DNA of 64,000 nt from Porphyrobacter sp. IPPAS B-1204 (GCA_003724185.1 RHGM01000003.1:62001-126000); one strand, 5' to 3'; counted from the stretch's first letter, positions 37,325-47,415 are shown. The notes: generated by a model not told the origin, from the letters alone. Translations and numbers: made by a program.

Positions 37325-37527
37325 CGCCCGTTCCCTCCGGAGTTCTTATCGATCGAGGAAGAAGCAGATCGCCCGGATTCGATTTTCGGTGAGGGTAGGT
37401 TTTGCGGCGACGGTCAGCTTCGGAGCGCTCCATCGTCCGCTCCTATCAGGAGCAGACATTCTTTTTGACCAATGTAAACGACCGGCCCTGGGTCGAGAGC
37501 TGCCAATCTTCGGCACGTAATCGGCAC

Positions 37528-38259
37528 TCAGCCAATGCTCGGCAAATCTACAACTCGGAAAACAGACCCGGATCCGCTATCGCGGACAAGGTCAACGCGC
37601 TGGCCGTCCCAGTGGTAGTCGAGGTGTCTCCCCTGTAGGGAATTTGACGCGCAGTCCGGGTAGAAGAGCGCAACGCATTCCCCACCCGGATGCCGGACGC
37701 TCGGGTAGGCAACCCCATCCGATCCTGCACGCCTAAGGTGCCGCGCGAGCGCTTGAGACGCGGCATAGCTATCGGGATCGAGCGGCGAATCCGTCGCACC
37801 CGCCAGAGCTCTGAGATCATGCAGGTCTGCATCGACCGACATGATGATTTCGCGGAACTGCGATGTCCATCCCGGCGCTTCCTGCGTTCGCGCCATGAAA
37901 CGGGCATGATGGTGGATTGTCTCGAAAAGCGAGGTTTCGAACCGATCCCCGACGTAGAGAACACCGTAACTGCCATCGGTAAAGCGGCTTGGCCGGTCGG
38001 TGCTGACGTGGGTGAATGGCGCCATGAGGTAGGAGGCGCCGTTGCCGGCGACGCGCCGACCCTCTGGAACGAGGTCAAGATTGCCAATCGTCGTCATGAT
38101 GCGGGGATTGGTCTTCTGCTCTGCCGAAATCAGCAGCGGCCAGTCGGCTGGATCGGCGATGTCCTCGAACAGATCAATCGGCGGAAAGGCACTCCGGATG
38201 ATCCGAACAGCGCCCTTCCACTCAACTCTAGAAACGGGGATATCCGCCGCTTCGCTCAC
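37528..38259 (-). CDS. RES-domain toxin
   Basis: RPSRFTDGSYGVLYVGDRFETSLFETIHHHARF...; GTG start at 38259 overlaps the antitoxin stop (GTGA). Listed 343-aa start rejected. Confidence 0.85.
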   Translation of the reverse strand: MSEAADIPVSRVEWKGAVRIIRSAFPPIDLFEDIADPADWPLLISAEQKTNPRIMTTIGNLDLVPEGRRVAGNGASYLMAPFTHVSTDRPSRFTDGSYGVLYVGDRFETSLFETIHHHARFMARTQEAPGWTSQFREIIMSVDADLHDLRALAGATDSPLDPDSYAASQALARHLRRAGSDGVAYPSVRHPGGECVALFYPDCASNSLQGRHLDYHWDGQRVDLVRDSGSGSVFRVVDLPSIG

Positions 38260-38669
38260 CAGCCACCGCGCTCGGCGTCGAGGTAGCGACGCACCCGCAT
38301 AATGTCGGTCAGCTCGCCTCCCAGCATCACGTCGAGCGCACTGTGTCCGCCGAACGCATCGTTGGCGGCCTTGGTCCAGGCATAGCCGCGGGTCGCCTCC
38401 GAGAAGATGATCCGAAGCGCCTTGTGAATGCCCATGAGGTTGGAAAGACGCGCACGCCCATCGCGCGATACGCGCCCAGGGCCTTCCGCCTTCCATCGCC
38501 GATAGGAGCGCACCGGCATGTCGAGCAGCGTTGCCGCCTGCTCGTCGGTCAGATCCCACTTGCCGAATAGATTGAGGACTGCCCGGAACATGGCAGCGGC
38601 CTCATCCTGGGTAATCGGATCGGGACGGAAAGCGGTTACGGCAGTATCAACGGGTTGCAGAGCCAGCAT
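38256..38669 (-). CDS. Xre/MbcA/ParS-like (DUF2384) antitoxin
   Basis: LTDEQAATLLDMPVRSYRRWKAEG...LMGIHKALRIIFSEATRGYAWTKAANDAFGGHSALDVMLGGELTDIMRVRRYLDAERGGW. Confidence 0.87.
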   Translation of the reverse strand: MLALQPVDTAVTAFRPDPITQDEAAAMFRAVLNLFGKWDLTDEQAATLLDMPVRSYRRWKAEGPGRVSRDGRARLSNLMGIHKALRIIFSEATRGYAWTKAANDAFGGHSALDVMLGGELTDIMRVRRYLDAERGGW

Positions 38670-38752
38670 GGCAGTTCTCCATATGGCAGTATATACGCCC
38701 AATAATGCCATTTGGCAATTGGCTATATAGGGGATGTCAGTCTGGCAATTAC
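38665..38752. promoter_or_regulatory. repeated TGCCA motifs upstream of antitoxin, likely operator
   Basis: AATTGCCAAATGGCATT palindrome plus further TGCCA copies (minus-strand reading ATTGCCAGAC..., ACTGCCATATGG, AACTGCCATG). Confidence 0.5.
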
Positions 38753-41700
38753 GCTCGCTGCGCCTTCGATCGGAACAAACAGCCGGGTCTGGTAGCGGAT
38801 GATTTCCGTGAAGCACCCTTGGGCCTTGTACCAGTCAAGGCGCGCTACGCTCCAACCGGTCAGCTCAATTCGCTGTGAGCCGTTGACCAGCCTGCGTTTG
38901 ACCATGAGCTTTTCGCGGCCCCCGAATTCCATGGCCCGGCCCGTCGCCAGAACGGTCCGCACGATCTCGTCGGCGGAGAGTGTTTGCTCGCGCTCGAGGC
39001 CCAGCGCCCGGCACAGTTCGGGCACGCAGTGGACAGGAACCTCCCGGCCGAGGAGCGAGCGGCCATCCGCCGCCGAGATACGGCTCACCCTCACGAAATC
39101 AGACGGGAGCTTGTCCCAGACGGGAAGCAGGAGGCCCGTCGCAAGATACAGACGCTCGCGCTTGTGGCTGGTCTGCGCTTCGTCGACCTCGGCTGCCCAG
39201 GCTTCGCGGAAAGCGCTGATGGCAATATCCTCCCAGCTGCTATCAGCCAACTGATCTTCGGTGATGTGACTGCGCCCCAGCGGACGCAGCAATTCGAAGC
39301 GGGTCACGCGCGTACCGTCATCGGCAAGAATGCTGCGAGCGGGCACCAGCAAGGCAACCCGCCCTGAACGGGCGTTCCGAAGCGGCTGCTGCCGCTGCCC
39401 GTTGAGACCGTGAAGCTCCTCGAGCCGCTTCAGCGTGAGCGGCTTCAGCGCCCTGGCGATTTCCAGTTCGAGCAGATGGGTGGTCGCGCCCGAGGCCGGA
39501 TCGGTGCGCAGCAGCGTGTCCGACAAGACAGTGAAGTCCTCGACCGCGATGGTCTCGAGGCCAAGATCGAGTGTCCCAGCCTGCCGGGCGGCATCGATAC
39601 GCGCCTCCACGAGCCCCATGAACTCGTCGAAGATCGCGTTCTGCAAAGCGATAGGCAGCGCCAGGATGCGATTGAGCCAGCGCTGGATCGAAGGCAGGTC
39701 ATCGACCATTGATCCATCGGGCGCTTCGATCCGGAGGCTCGTCAGCTCCTGAAAGCGCCCAAGGCTGACCGCCTCGAGCTTGCCGCTGAACAACAGGCCG
39801 AACCACCGATGGAGCGCTTCTTTGGCGTAGATGCTCTCCAAATTGTCGGCCGGATCGAAAAGGTTTTGACCGCCGGTCTGGCGCTGCCCGCGCGTCAGAG
39901 CGCCAAGGCTGTCGAGCCGCCGCGCGATCGTCGAGATGAACCGGCGTTCGCCGCGCACATCGGTGGTCACCGGTCTGAACAGCGGCGCCGACGCCTGATT
40001 GGTGCGATTGGTTCGCCCGAGCCCCTGGATTGCGGCGTCAGCCCGCCAGCCCGGCTCAAGCAGGAAGTGGACGCGGCGGGCCTGGTTCTTCGCGGCTAGA
40101 TCGGCGTGATAGCTACGCCCGGTTCCACCGGCATCGGAGAACACCAGAATGCGCTTGGTGCCGTCCATGAAGGCCAGGGTTTCAGCTATATTGGCGCGTG
40201 GCGAACGGGATTGCAGCTTCTGGCGACCATCCCGGCCGACGATAAGCCGACGCGTGCGACCAGTCACCTCTGCAACCTGGTCAACGCCGAAGCGCTCAAT
40301 GATGGCATCGAGCGCGGTAGCAATCGGCGGCAAAGCGCAGAGCTGCTCGATCATCCGGTCGCGCGCGGCGAGTGCCGATCGGGACAGTACTGGCGCGCCG
40401 AGCTCGTCGCTCATCGGCTCGGAGCGGGGATTGCCGTTTTCGTCGGTGAAGACGGCCATCAAGCGAACAGGAAAGCTCGTGGCGAGATAGTCGATCACAT
40501 ATTCCCGCGGGGACAGGTCGATCTCGAGAGCTTCGCGCTCCTCGTCAGACAGGTCGGCAAGCCTACGGTTGAGCATGGCTTCGGCGGTCGAGACCAGCTG
40601 GACGACCACAGCGTGACCATCTGCAATCGTCGTATCGATCGCGGGCAGCAGGCTGGGAAGCTTCATCGACAGAAGCAGCTGCGCAAAGAAGCGCTGCTTC
40701 GTTCCCTCGAAGATCGACAGCGCCGCCGACTTGGCACCGGAGTTGAGCGTCCCGCCGGTTTCGCTGTCGACGATCCGCGTGGCCTCCAGCGCTTCGCGCA
40801 GGTTGGCGTGGATGATCGCCCAAGCCTCGGCATAGGCATCGTAGACCGCGATCTGGTCCTCAGTCAGGCAATGCTCGAGAATCTCGTATTCGACACCCGC
40901 GAAGGAAAGTGCGCGCGCGGTGTAGAGGCCGAGCGATTTGAGATCCCGCGCGACCAGTTCCATCGCGGCGATGCCGCCGTCGCGAATGTCGGCAACGAAG
41001 GTTTCGCGATTGGCGAAGGCGGTCTCCGGACCCCAGAGCCCGAGGCGCGTGGCGTAGGCGAGATTGTTGACGTCGGACGCACCAGTTGCCGAAGCGTAGA
41101 GCACCCTTGCCCGGGGGAGGAGGTTTTGCAGGCGCACCCCGGCAATGCCTTGCTCCGATCCTTTGACCTTGCCGCGAGAGCCTTCGCCACCAGCAGCGTT
41201 GGCCATGGCATGTGCTTCGTCGAACACGATCACTCCTTCGAAATCTTCGCCGGCCCAGGCGAGTATCTGGTCAAGGCGCGTTGCGTCGTTTCGACCCGAA
41301 CGCAGGGTCGGATAGGTGACGAAGAGAATGCCGTCGCGCATTGCGATTGGTGTGCCCAGCTTCCAGGATGCCAGCGGCTGGATGTCGATCGGGAGGCCGC
41401 CAAGGGCGGCCCAGTCGCGCCGCGCGTCTTCGAGCAGCGCCTCGTTCTTCGAAATCCAGATATGGCGGCGGTCCCCGCGCACCCAGCGATCAAGAATGAC
41501 GCTCGCAACCTGGCGACCCTTCCCGGCACCTGTTCCATCCCCGAGGAAATAGCCTTGGCGGTAGGTCTGGCCTTCTGCCGAGGCCTTGAGCGAACAGCCC
41601 TTGTCCTCGGGTTCGAACCGGCCGGGTAAATCGCGCGCATGGGCGCTTGCAGCATAGATCAGGGTCTCCGCCTGAGCAGCCGACAGCAGTCCCTTGGTAA

Positions 41701-42964
41701 TCAGCCCGTCGGGCAGTTGCGGTACAGCATCGGGAATTGGTGCAGCGATCGACCCCATAGCGACGGACTCAACGAGAGGCGTGGGATGCCCGGCAGCGCC
41801 ATCGATCACGATCCTGCTCGGGCGATAGGGCAGATAGTGGCCGACCTGAGGGGCGAGCGGCGCAGGGGCTTCGAGCGACTGGTAGGTGAGCGCCCCAATC
41901 GCGGAGGCTGCAGGAGTGATCCTTGCTGGTATAGGTAGCGGCAAGCGCGGCGCGGCCACCAGACGAAATGGAGCACGAGCCGGAAGGCTAGATTTCTCGG
42001 GAGCGGCCTCCAGGCTGGCGCGAGCCGGTAAAGCATCGACAAGATCGGCCAGCTGGCGGAACTCGTTCGTGCGAATAGCGACGGGCTCATTGGCGCCTTC
42101 CACCTTGTCGAGAACCAGAAGCCGCGTGGTGATCCCGGTGCCGTGCTTGACGAACGCACGTTCGACCGCAGCATTGAGCCGCAGGGAGATCGGTCCCTTT
42201 AGCGCTGCAAGGAACCTGCCGCAGTCGAACCATTCAGGCATGATCGCGACAAGTCGACCACCGGAGGCAAGCCGGTTCCAGGCCGATCGCAGATGCCTTG
42301 CCCCGGTGCGGCCATCGTGCCCCCGCTCGATTCCGTGAGAATAGGGCGGGTTCATCAGCACGGCGCTCGGGATGACGGCTACATCGAGCAGCTCATCGAT
42401 CAATTCGGCGTCGTGTCCGGTCACACGGGCAGCCGGGAATTGGGCGCTCAGGCAATCGCGACGCAGCGGCGAAATCTCGTTGAGGGCAAGGCGCGTGCCG
42501 GCTTTGGCAGCCCAGACCGCGAGCATTCCCGTCCCGGCCGACGGTTCCAACACAAGCTCGCCGGTTGCCAGCGCGCAGGCGCGGGCAGCGAGCCAGGCAA
42601 AGTGCGGCGGCGTTGCGAACTGCTGCCATTCGATCTGCTCGTCGCTGCGGTTGGTCTGGGTCGGAAGTCGGGCATCGAGGGAGCAGAAGAACTGTTCCGT
42701 CTCGTCGATCGGGCTCGAGAGCTGGATCTGATCCGAGGCTTTCAGGTATTGAATCTGTGCCAGCTCAAGAGCTGCGTGAGCGTCACGAACGGACCAACGC
42801 CCGAGAGCATCGCTGCCACCGAAGTGCTCAGTCATGATACGCGTCACGTGGCCGCGTGACAGCGCGCGGCCTGCAGCAAGCTCAGAAGCCATGGCTTGAG
42901 CCGCCATCACAACGACAGGCGGTGATGGTTCATCGAATGCAAAGGCGAGGGAAGAATTGGACAT
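38723..42964 (-). CDS. SAM methyltransferase / strawberry-notch-like helicase
   Basis: ELVLEPSAGTGMLAVWAAKAG, VLMNPPYSHGIERG, YFLGDGTGAGKGRQVASVILD, VIVFDEAHAMANAAGG, FSDAGGTGRSYHADLAAKNQARRVHFLLEPGWRADAAIQGLGRTNRTNQ. Confidence 0.9.
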   Translation of the reverse strand: MSNSSLAFAFDEPSPPVVVMAAQAMASELAAGRALSRGHVTRIMTEHFGGSDALGRWSVRDAHAALELAQIQYLKASDQIQLSSPIDETEQFFCSLDARLPTQTNRSDEQIEWQQFATPPHFAWLAARACALATGELVLEPSAGTGMLAVWAAKAGTRLALNEISPLRRDCLSAQFPAARVTGHDAELIDELLDVAVIPSAVLMNPPYSHGIERGHDGRTGARHLRSAWNRLASGGRLVAIMPEWFDCGRFLAALKGPISLRLNAAVERAFVKHGTGITTRLLVLDKVEGANEPVAIRTNEFRQLADLVDALPARASLEAAPEKSSLPARAPFRLVAAPRLPLPIPARITPAASAIGALTYQSLEAPAPLAPQVGHYLPYRPSRIVIDGAAGHPTPLVESVAMGSIAAPIPDAVPQLPDGLITKGLLSAAQAETLIYAASAHARDLPGRFEPEDKGCSLKASAEGQTYRQGYFLGDGTGAGKGRQVASVILDRWVRGDRRHIWISKNEALLEDARRDWAALGGLPIDIQPLASWKLGTPIAMRDGILFVTYPTLRSGRNDATRLDQILAWAGEDFEGVIVFDEAHAMANAAGGEGSRGKVKGSEQGIAGVRLQNLLPRARVLYASATGASDVNNLAYATRLGLWGPETAFANRETFVADIRDGGIAAMELVARDLKSLGLYTARALSFAGVEYEILEHCLTEDQIAVYDAYAEAWAIIHANLREALEATRIVDSETGGTLNSGAKSAALSIFEGTKQRFFAQLLLSMKLPSLLPAIDTTIADGHAVVVQLVSTAEAMLNRRLADLSDEEREALEIDLSPREYVIDYLATSFPVRLMAVFTDENGNPRSEPMSDELGAPVLSRSALAARDRMIEQLCALPPIATALDAIIERFGVDQVAEVTGRTRRLIVGRDGRQKLQSRSPRANIAETLAFMDGTKRILVFSDAGGTGRSYHADLAAKNQARRVHFLLEPGWRADAAIQGLGRTNRTNQASAPLFRPVTTDVRGERRFISTIARRLDSLGALTRGQRQTGGQNLFDPADNLESIYAKEALHRWFGLLFSGKLEAVSLGRFQELTSLRIEAPDGSMVDDLPSIQRWLNRILALPIALQNAIFDEFMGLVEARIDAARQAGTLDLGLETIAVEDFTVLSDTLLRTDPASGATTHLLELEIARALKPLTLKRLEELHGLNGQRQQPLRNARSGRVALLVPARSILADDGTRVTRFELLRPLGRSHITEDQLADSSWEDIAISAFREAWAAEVDEAQTSHKRERLYLATGLLLPVWDKLPSDFVRVSRISAADGRSLLGREVPVHCVPELCRALGLEREQTLSADEIVRTVLATGRAMEFGGREKLMVKRRLVNGSQRIELTGWSVARLDWYKAQGCFTEIIRYQTRLFVPIEGAASVIARLTSPI

Positions 42965-43005
42965 GGTGAACCTCCTGATGAGGTCCTGCGGCGGGCAGGC
43001 CTCAA

Positions 43006-43935
43006 TCAGTCGAAGGCCCCCTCCCCTCTGCCCGATGGATCAGGTTTTCGTGCAAGCCCGGAATTCAGCTCATCGTTCCAGTCGAAACCGGGTGAGGCTG
43101 GCGCTCGTGAATGGATGACACGATTGGGCGCAGCGTAGGCCTTCAGCGCTCGCTGCTCCGCAAGAGCGCCTCCGGCGTCATTGTCGATAAACAAGTGGAG
43201 CTCACGCACGCTCTCCGGGATCGCAACAAGACCGAACCGCTCGTTCCCAAGCGTTGCCCAGCAAGGGATCCCAAACAGCTGCATTGCGGAAAGTGCGCTC
43301 TCGATACCTTCGGCGAGCCCCAGGCGCCCCCGCACCGGCCGGGCCAGTCTGACTGCACCACAGCCAAGGCTGCCCAGCGCGCGCTTGGGCCGCTCGAAAA
43401 AGGCTAGCTTGCCGCTCGGCAGGTCGAGAAATGTTCTGTGTATTGCGATTATGCCAATGTCAGTCGTGACCGCCGCCAACATCGCAGGGAGAAATTGGAC
43501 AGCTCCGCGCGGCCCAAGCGGCGTACGTTCCAGGTAACGGAACTGGTCCGATGCGTGCTGGAGACCGCGCTGTGCAAGGTATCGTTCGGCAGGGCTGTTG
43601 GAGATCGCCGTCGCAGAGTGCCACAAACGTCGTGCATTGGAACTAAAGTCTTTTTTTACCTGCGGATCAGCGGCCACCGCGCCAGAGCCATCGAACAGGT
43701 CACGGCTGCGAACACCCTGGCGGTCCAGTGCCGCGATGACCTCCTCGTTCGAGCATCCCGCAAAGCAATGAAACAGGATCGCTTTCCGACCCAGTGTCAC
43801 GCTCAACGAAGGAGTTCGGTCGTCGTGTGCGGGGCAGCAGCACATGCCTTTGCCATGACGCCATGTTCCGTTGAGGCGTTCGACAATCGTGCGGGCGCGG
43901 CGTTCGAGATGATGAGTATTCTTTAGCTGGGGCAT
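43006..43935 (-). CDS. toprim-domain (primase-like) protein
   Basis: GKGMCCCPAHDDRTPSLSVT...FHCFAGCSNEEVIAAL zinc motif; GLAEGIESALSAMQLFGIPCWATLGNERF toprim; LFIDNDAGG. Confidence 0.87.
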   Translation of the reverse strand: MPQLKNTHHLERRARTIVERLNGTWRHGKGMCCCPAHDDRTPSLSVTLGRKAILFHCFAGCSNEEVIAALDRQGVRSRDLFDGSGAVAADPQVKKDFSSNARRLWHSATAISNSPAERYLAQRGLQHASDQFRYLERTPLGPRGAVQFLPAMLAAVTTDIGIIAIHRTFLDLPSGKLAFFERPKRALGSLGCGAVRLARPVRGRLGLAEGIESALSAMQLFGIPCWATLGNERFGLVAIPESVRELHLFIDNDAGGALAEQRALKAYAAPNRVIHSRAPASPGFDWNDELNSGLARKPDPSGRGEGAFD

Positions 43936-44059
43936 CGACCTACTCCGATAGAGGTGCCTTCCCCGTGCAGCCTCCGCTCTGCACCAGCGCCAAACCATTT
44001 TCCTACGCTCTATGTTCTTTATATGTTCTCCCTCGATTCGGCTACAGAAAGATCGAAAA

Positions 44060-44716
44060 ATGACGAAAAGAGCTCTACTGTTGAGTGGCATTGCCATCGC
44101 ATCAGCCATGCCTGCCAATGCTCAGGAATTGCCGGTGCCAGCATTGGTTGACGTCCCCGCCAGCTATTCCGACGGCATCAGAATTGCCGAAGCATCAAAC
44201 GGCTTCCAGCTTGTGGAGCATGGGCTCTGGCAATCCGTGCAGGCCGCCCCAGCACCGAGCGTAACCGTGGCAGACAATGGCTGGGTCAACCCGCCATCTG
44301 AATCCGAGCGAAAGGAGAAGGCTGGCCGATCCGGGTTTCGACGGGCGAGCTACCTGCCCCACATATATGCGGCAGAAGCCAAGTACTCTTTGCCCACTGG
44401 CCTGCTCGACGCACTCGTTTGGACAGAGTCCCGCTACAATCCGCTCGCAGTCAGCCCAGCAGGCGCGGCTGGCCTCGGTCAGCTGATGCCAGCAACGGCA
44501 AAAGAACTCGGTGTCTCCAATCGATTTGACCCCATGGCCAATATCTTCGGCGCGGCGCGGTATCTGAGGCAGATGCTTGACAGGTTCGGAGTGGTTCACC
44601 TCGCTTTGGCGGCCTATAATGCCGGCCCAGGTGCAGTCGAACGCGCGGGCGGTATACCTCGGAATGGCGAGACGCCCAGATATGTCCGCGATGTGCTTCG
44701 CCATTGGCGTTCTTAG
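44060..44716 (+). CDS. lytic transglycosylase
   Basis: Signal peptide; [59 protein letters not shown]...[18 protein letters not shown]. Confidence 0.92.
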   Translation: MTKRALLLSGIAIASAMPANAQELPVPALVDVPASYSDGIRIAEASNGFQLVEHGLWQSVQAAPAPSVTVADNGWVNPPSESERKEKAGRSGFRRASYLPHIYAAEAKYSLPTGLLDALVWTESRYNPLAVSPAGAAGLGQLMPATAKELGVSNRFDPMANIFGAARYLRQMLDRFGVVHLALAAYNAGPGAVERAGGIPRNGETPRYVRDVLRHWRS

Positions 44717-44955
44717 CGATCGCTCCGAATTGCAGAGCGCACTTCATGATGAACGTTCGCCTTTCATCCAAGTTGTCACGCGTCAGCTAAGGTAAGCAGT
44801 TCTCACCCGGCCTTACGTGCCCATGCTTGCCGGACGGTCATGACTGAGGGAATTGCAGCATCGAAAAGTAAATTCGATGCTCGTAAGCATCCCCGTGACA
44901 GGCAAATCTGAACTATGGCCCTTTCAGCCATTTTCCGGGCTAGCTGTACCCACCC

Positions 44956-46167
44956 TCATTCCGGCGGCGCAGTCTTGCCTGCATCAGCTGCCACGCCATT
45001 GCAGTAGCGCCCCCACGCTTCCATCAACTTCACCCGCATGCCCGGCTGGTCCGGCGTGCCGAGATAGGTTGTGCGGCGATAGGCGGCCTGCACCGCGTCG
45101 GGCGTCTTGTGCGCCAGCGCCGCTTCGACCACGGCATCGGGGAAGCCTTCGTTGGCGGCCCAATCGGTGAACGTGGAGCGGAAGCCGTGGACGTGGTAGG
45201 GTTCGCACATATCGCGCATCACCTTGAGCAGCGTCATGTTGGACATCGCCTTGCCAGTCATGCCGGGGAAGACCACCTCGGCTCCTTCAAGGCGCATCGC
45301 ATCCGCCTTCGCGAGTACCGCCAGAGCCGCGTCCGAGAGCGGCACCATTTGCGCCCTGTTGCGTTTCATATGTTCAGCTGGGATCGTCCAGAGGCGTTGC
45401 TCCAGATCGAATTCATCCCATGTCGCAAGCCGCACCTCCTGCGAGCGAACGCCCGTGAGAATGAGAAGGTCGAGCGCCAGACGCGTGTAGGTTGGCTTGC
45501 GCCGCAAGGCGATCATGAAACCGGGTATGGCGACATAAGGCATGGCCTTGCGGTTGTCCGCCTGCTTCACCTGTCGCGGAAGGCCCCTGCCCGCCTTCAG
45601 GCTGCCGTTGCCCGATGGGGCCTCGCGCGAGCGCCAGCCCTTGGCATGGGAATAATCGAGCACGGTGCAAATCCGGTTGCGCACCTGACGGGCGGTTTCC
45701 GGGATTTCCTGCCAGATCGGCGTCAGCACGGTGATGATATCGGCGCTGGTGATGCTGCCAGTCGGCTTGTCACCCAGTTTCGGGAAGGCGTAGTTTTCCA
45801 GAGTGGCGAGCCACTGGCGCGCATAGACCGTGCTTTTCCAGCCCGCCTCGTTCTCGGAGTGATACTGGATCGCGGCTGAGCGGAACGTCACTTTGGCGGC
45901 TGCATCGTCTTTCTTCTCCGCCAGAACATCGCGCTGATCGACCTTGATCGCTCGGCGCAGTTCGGCGGCTTTGTGACGCGCGTCCGCCAGGGTCAGGAGC
46001 TTGGCGCTGCCGATTCCGATGTCCCGTCGCTTGCCATCCTGCTGGACGCGAAGATTCCAGTAAGCACCGCCGCGCTTGTCCACTTTGAGAAACAGCCCGT
46101 CCCCGTCCTGATAGGTGCCGGGATTCGCCAAGGCTGCCTTGACCGCAACTGCTGTGAGTTTGACCAT
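44956..46167 (-). CDS. tyrosine recombinase, P4-type integrase (DUF4102 N-terminus)
   Basis: DGDGLFLKVDKRGGAYWNLRVQQDGKRRDIGIG; LILTGVRSQEVRLATWDEF; HGFRSTFTDWA; VEAALAHK...AAYRRTTY. Confidence 0.93.
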   Translation of the reverse strand: MVKLTAVAVKAALANPGTYQDGDGLFLKVDKRGGAYWNLRVQQDGKRRDIGIGSAKLLTLADARHKAAELRRAIKVDQRDVLAEKKDDAAAKVTFRSAAIQYHSENEAGWKSTVYARQWLATLENYAFPKLGDKPTGSITSADIITVLTPIWQEIPETARQVRNRICTVLDYSHAKGWRSREAPSGNGSLKAGRGLPRQVKQADNRKAMPYVAIPGFMIALRRKPTYTRLALDLLILTGVRSQEVRLATWDEFDLEQRLWTIPAEHMKRNRAQMVPLSDAALAVLAKADAMRLEGAEVVFPGMTGKAMSNMTLLKVMRDMCEPYHVHGFRSTFTDWAANEGFPDAVVEAALAHKTPDAVQAAYRRTTYLGTPDQPGMRVKLMEAWGRYCNGVAADAGKTAPPE

Positions 46168-46171
46168 AATC

Positions 46172-46250
46172 TACCCCCACATTCTTTACCCCCACACCGG
46201 GGTAGTCGAAGTGTGGGGGTAACCCACTTTACCCCCACATTACCCCCACA
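46172..46250. repeat. five copies of TACCCCCACA (four direct, one inverted), candidate integrase arm-type sites
   Basis: 46172-46181, 46187-46196, 46212-46221 (inverted TGTGGGGGTA), 46230-46239, 46241-46250, between int and tRNA-Tyr. Confidence 0.65.
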
Positions 46251-46364
46251 CTAGGCTCCGGCTGCATGCAAATTGGAGCGGCTTTTTGCGGATGAGTAAG
46301 GGCAAAATACCCTAGGAAATCCTGGATTTCTATGGGGTTTTGCGGAAGCCTGCGGATAAGGGGT

Positions 46365-46450
46365 TGGTGGACAGGGCTGGATTCGAACCAGCGTACGCTT
46401 GCGCGGGCAGATTTACAGTCTGCTGCCTTTAACCACTCGGCCACCTGTCC
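46365..46450 (-). tRNA. tRNA-Tyr (GTA), CCA encoded
   Basis: GGACAGGTGGCCGAGTGGTTAAAGGCAGCAGACTGTAAATCTGCCCGCGCAAGCGTACGCTGGTTCGAATCCAGCCCTGTCCACCA; 86 nt, class II, anticodon GTA. Confidence 0.95.
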
Positions 46451-46623
46451 ACACAGTCCCCTGCCATGAGGGGGGCGATCCTGAGCGTCTGACGCCCTGA
46501 AATTGCGCGAGTCCGTTGCCGGGCCCGCCGCCGAGAGGCGCCCCTTTGGCGAAGCACTGCTTGCCTGTCAATGCCCCTGCTGGCAGGGGGCGCCTTTGGT
46601 AAAAGCGTCAGGCGGGACACAAG

Positions 46624-47415
46624 ATGAGCAAAGGTGAAAAGAAGCGCGCCCTCAGGGGCCGCGCAGGGCGCATGAAGGGCGGGCGCGGTTCGGGCCGGGC
46701 CAGCAGCGGACAGGTGCGCCTGTGGGGCCGCCACGCGGTGGAAGCGGCGCTCAAGAACCCGGAACGCCAGCACCGCAAGCTGTGGGCCACGCCCGAGGGG
46801 CTGGAAAGCCTTGACGGCGAATTGCCCGAAGGCTTCCCGGTCGAGCACGCGCAGGCCGCCGATCTGGCCCGCCTTGTCGCCAAGGACGCGCCGCATCAGG
46901 GGCTGGTGCTGGAATGCGCGCCGCTGGAAGATGTGTTCCTCGATGAAGTCGCTCTGGGCGAAGCAGGACACCCGATCGTGGTGCTCGATCAGGTGACCGA
47001 TCCGCACAATGTCGGCGCGATCCTGCGCTCTGCCGCCGCATTTGGTGCTGCCGCCATCGTAACGCAGGACCGCCACGCCCCGCCCGAAGGCGGCGTGCTA
47101 GCCAAGGCTGCATCCGGCGCGCTGGAGACAGTGCCGTGGGTGCGCGTGGTGAACCTTGCGCGCGCGCTGGAGGAACTGGCCGAGGCCGGATACTGGCGCA
47201 TCGGCATGGCAGGCGAGGCGGAAGCGGTGCTTGCCGATATCATGCCCACCGGACCGCTGGTGATCGTGCTGGGCGCAGAAGGCGAAGGCCTGCGCCAAAA
47301 CATCGCCAATCACTGCGACGTTCTGGCGAAACTGCCGATTGCCTCGGCGATCGAAAGCCTCAATGTCTCCAACGCCGCAGCGATTGCGCTTTATGCGGTG
47401 GCAACACGGGGCTAA
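46624..47415 (+). CDS. rlmB: 23S rRNA 2'-O-methyltransferase RlmB-like (SpoU)
   Basis: LWGRHAVEAAL, VVLDQVTDPHNVGAILRSAAAFGA, LVIVLGAEGEGLRQNI, IESLNVSNAAAIALYA. Confidence 0.92.
   Translation: MSKGEKKRALRGRAGRMKGGRGSGRASSGQVRLWGRHAVEAALKNPERQHRKLWATPEGLESLDGELPEGFPVEHAQAADLARLVAKDAPHQGLVLECAPLEDVFLDEVALGEAGHPIVVLDQVTDPHNVGAILRSAAAFGAAAIVTQDRHAPPEGGVLAKAASGALETVPWVRVVNLARALEELAEAGYWRIGMAGEAEAVLADIMPTGPLVIVLGAEGEGLRQNIANHCDVLAKLPIASAIESLNVSNAAAIALYAVATRG

Larger units (their letters stand above)
1..46400. mobile_element. tRNA-Tyr-integrated conjugative/mobilizable element, right end near 46365; left end outside window
   Basis: Integrase at tRNA-Tyr 3' side, MobF relaxase, T4CP, ParB, ArdC, SSB, toprim protein and defence cargo; core genes begin beyond the tRNA. 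Confidence 0.85.

Noticed and set aside
37528-38559. 343-aa start for the RES-domain ORF
   Set aside because: The N-terminal 100 aa overlap the antitoxin in another frame; GTG at 38259 gives the standard coupled start.
1-46400. Insertion sequences / transposases flanking the cargo
   Set aside because: No transposase motifs or paired terminal inverted repeats were recognised in either cargo region.
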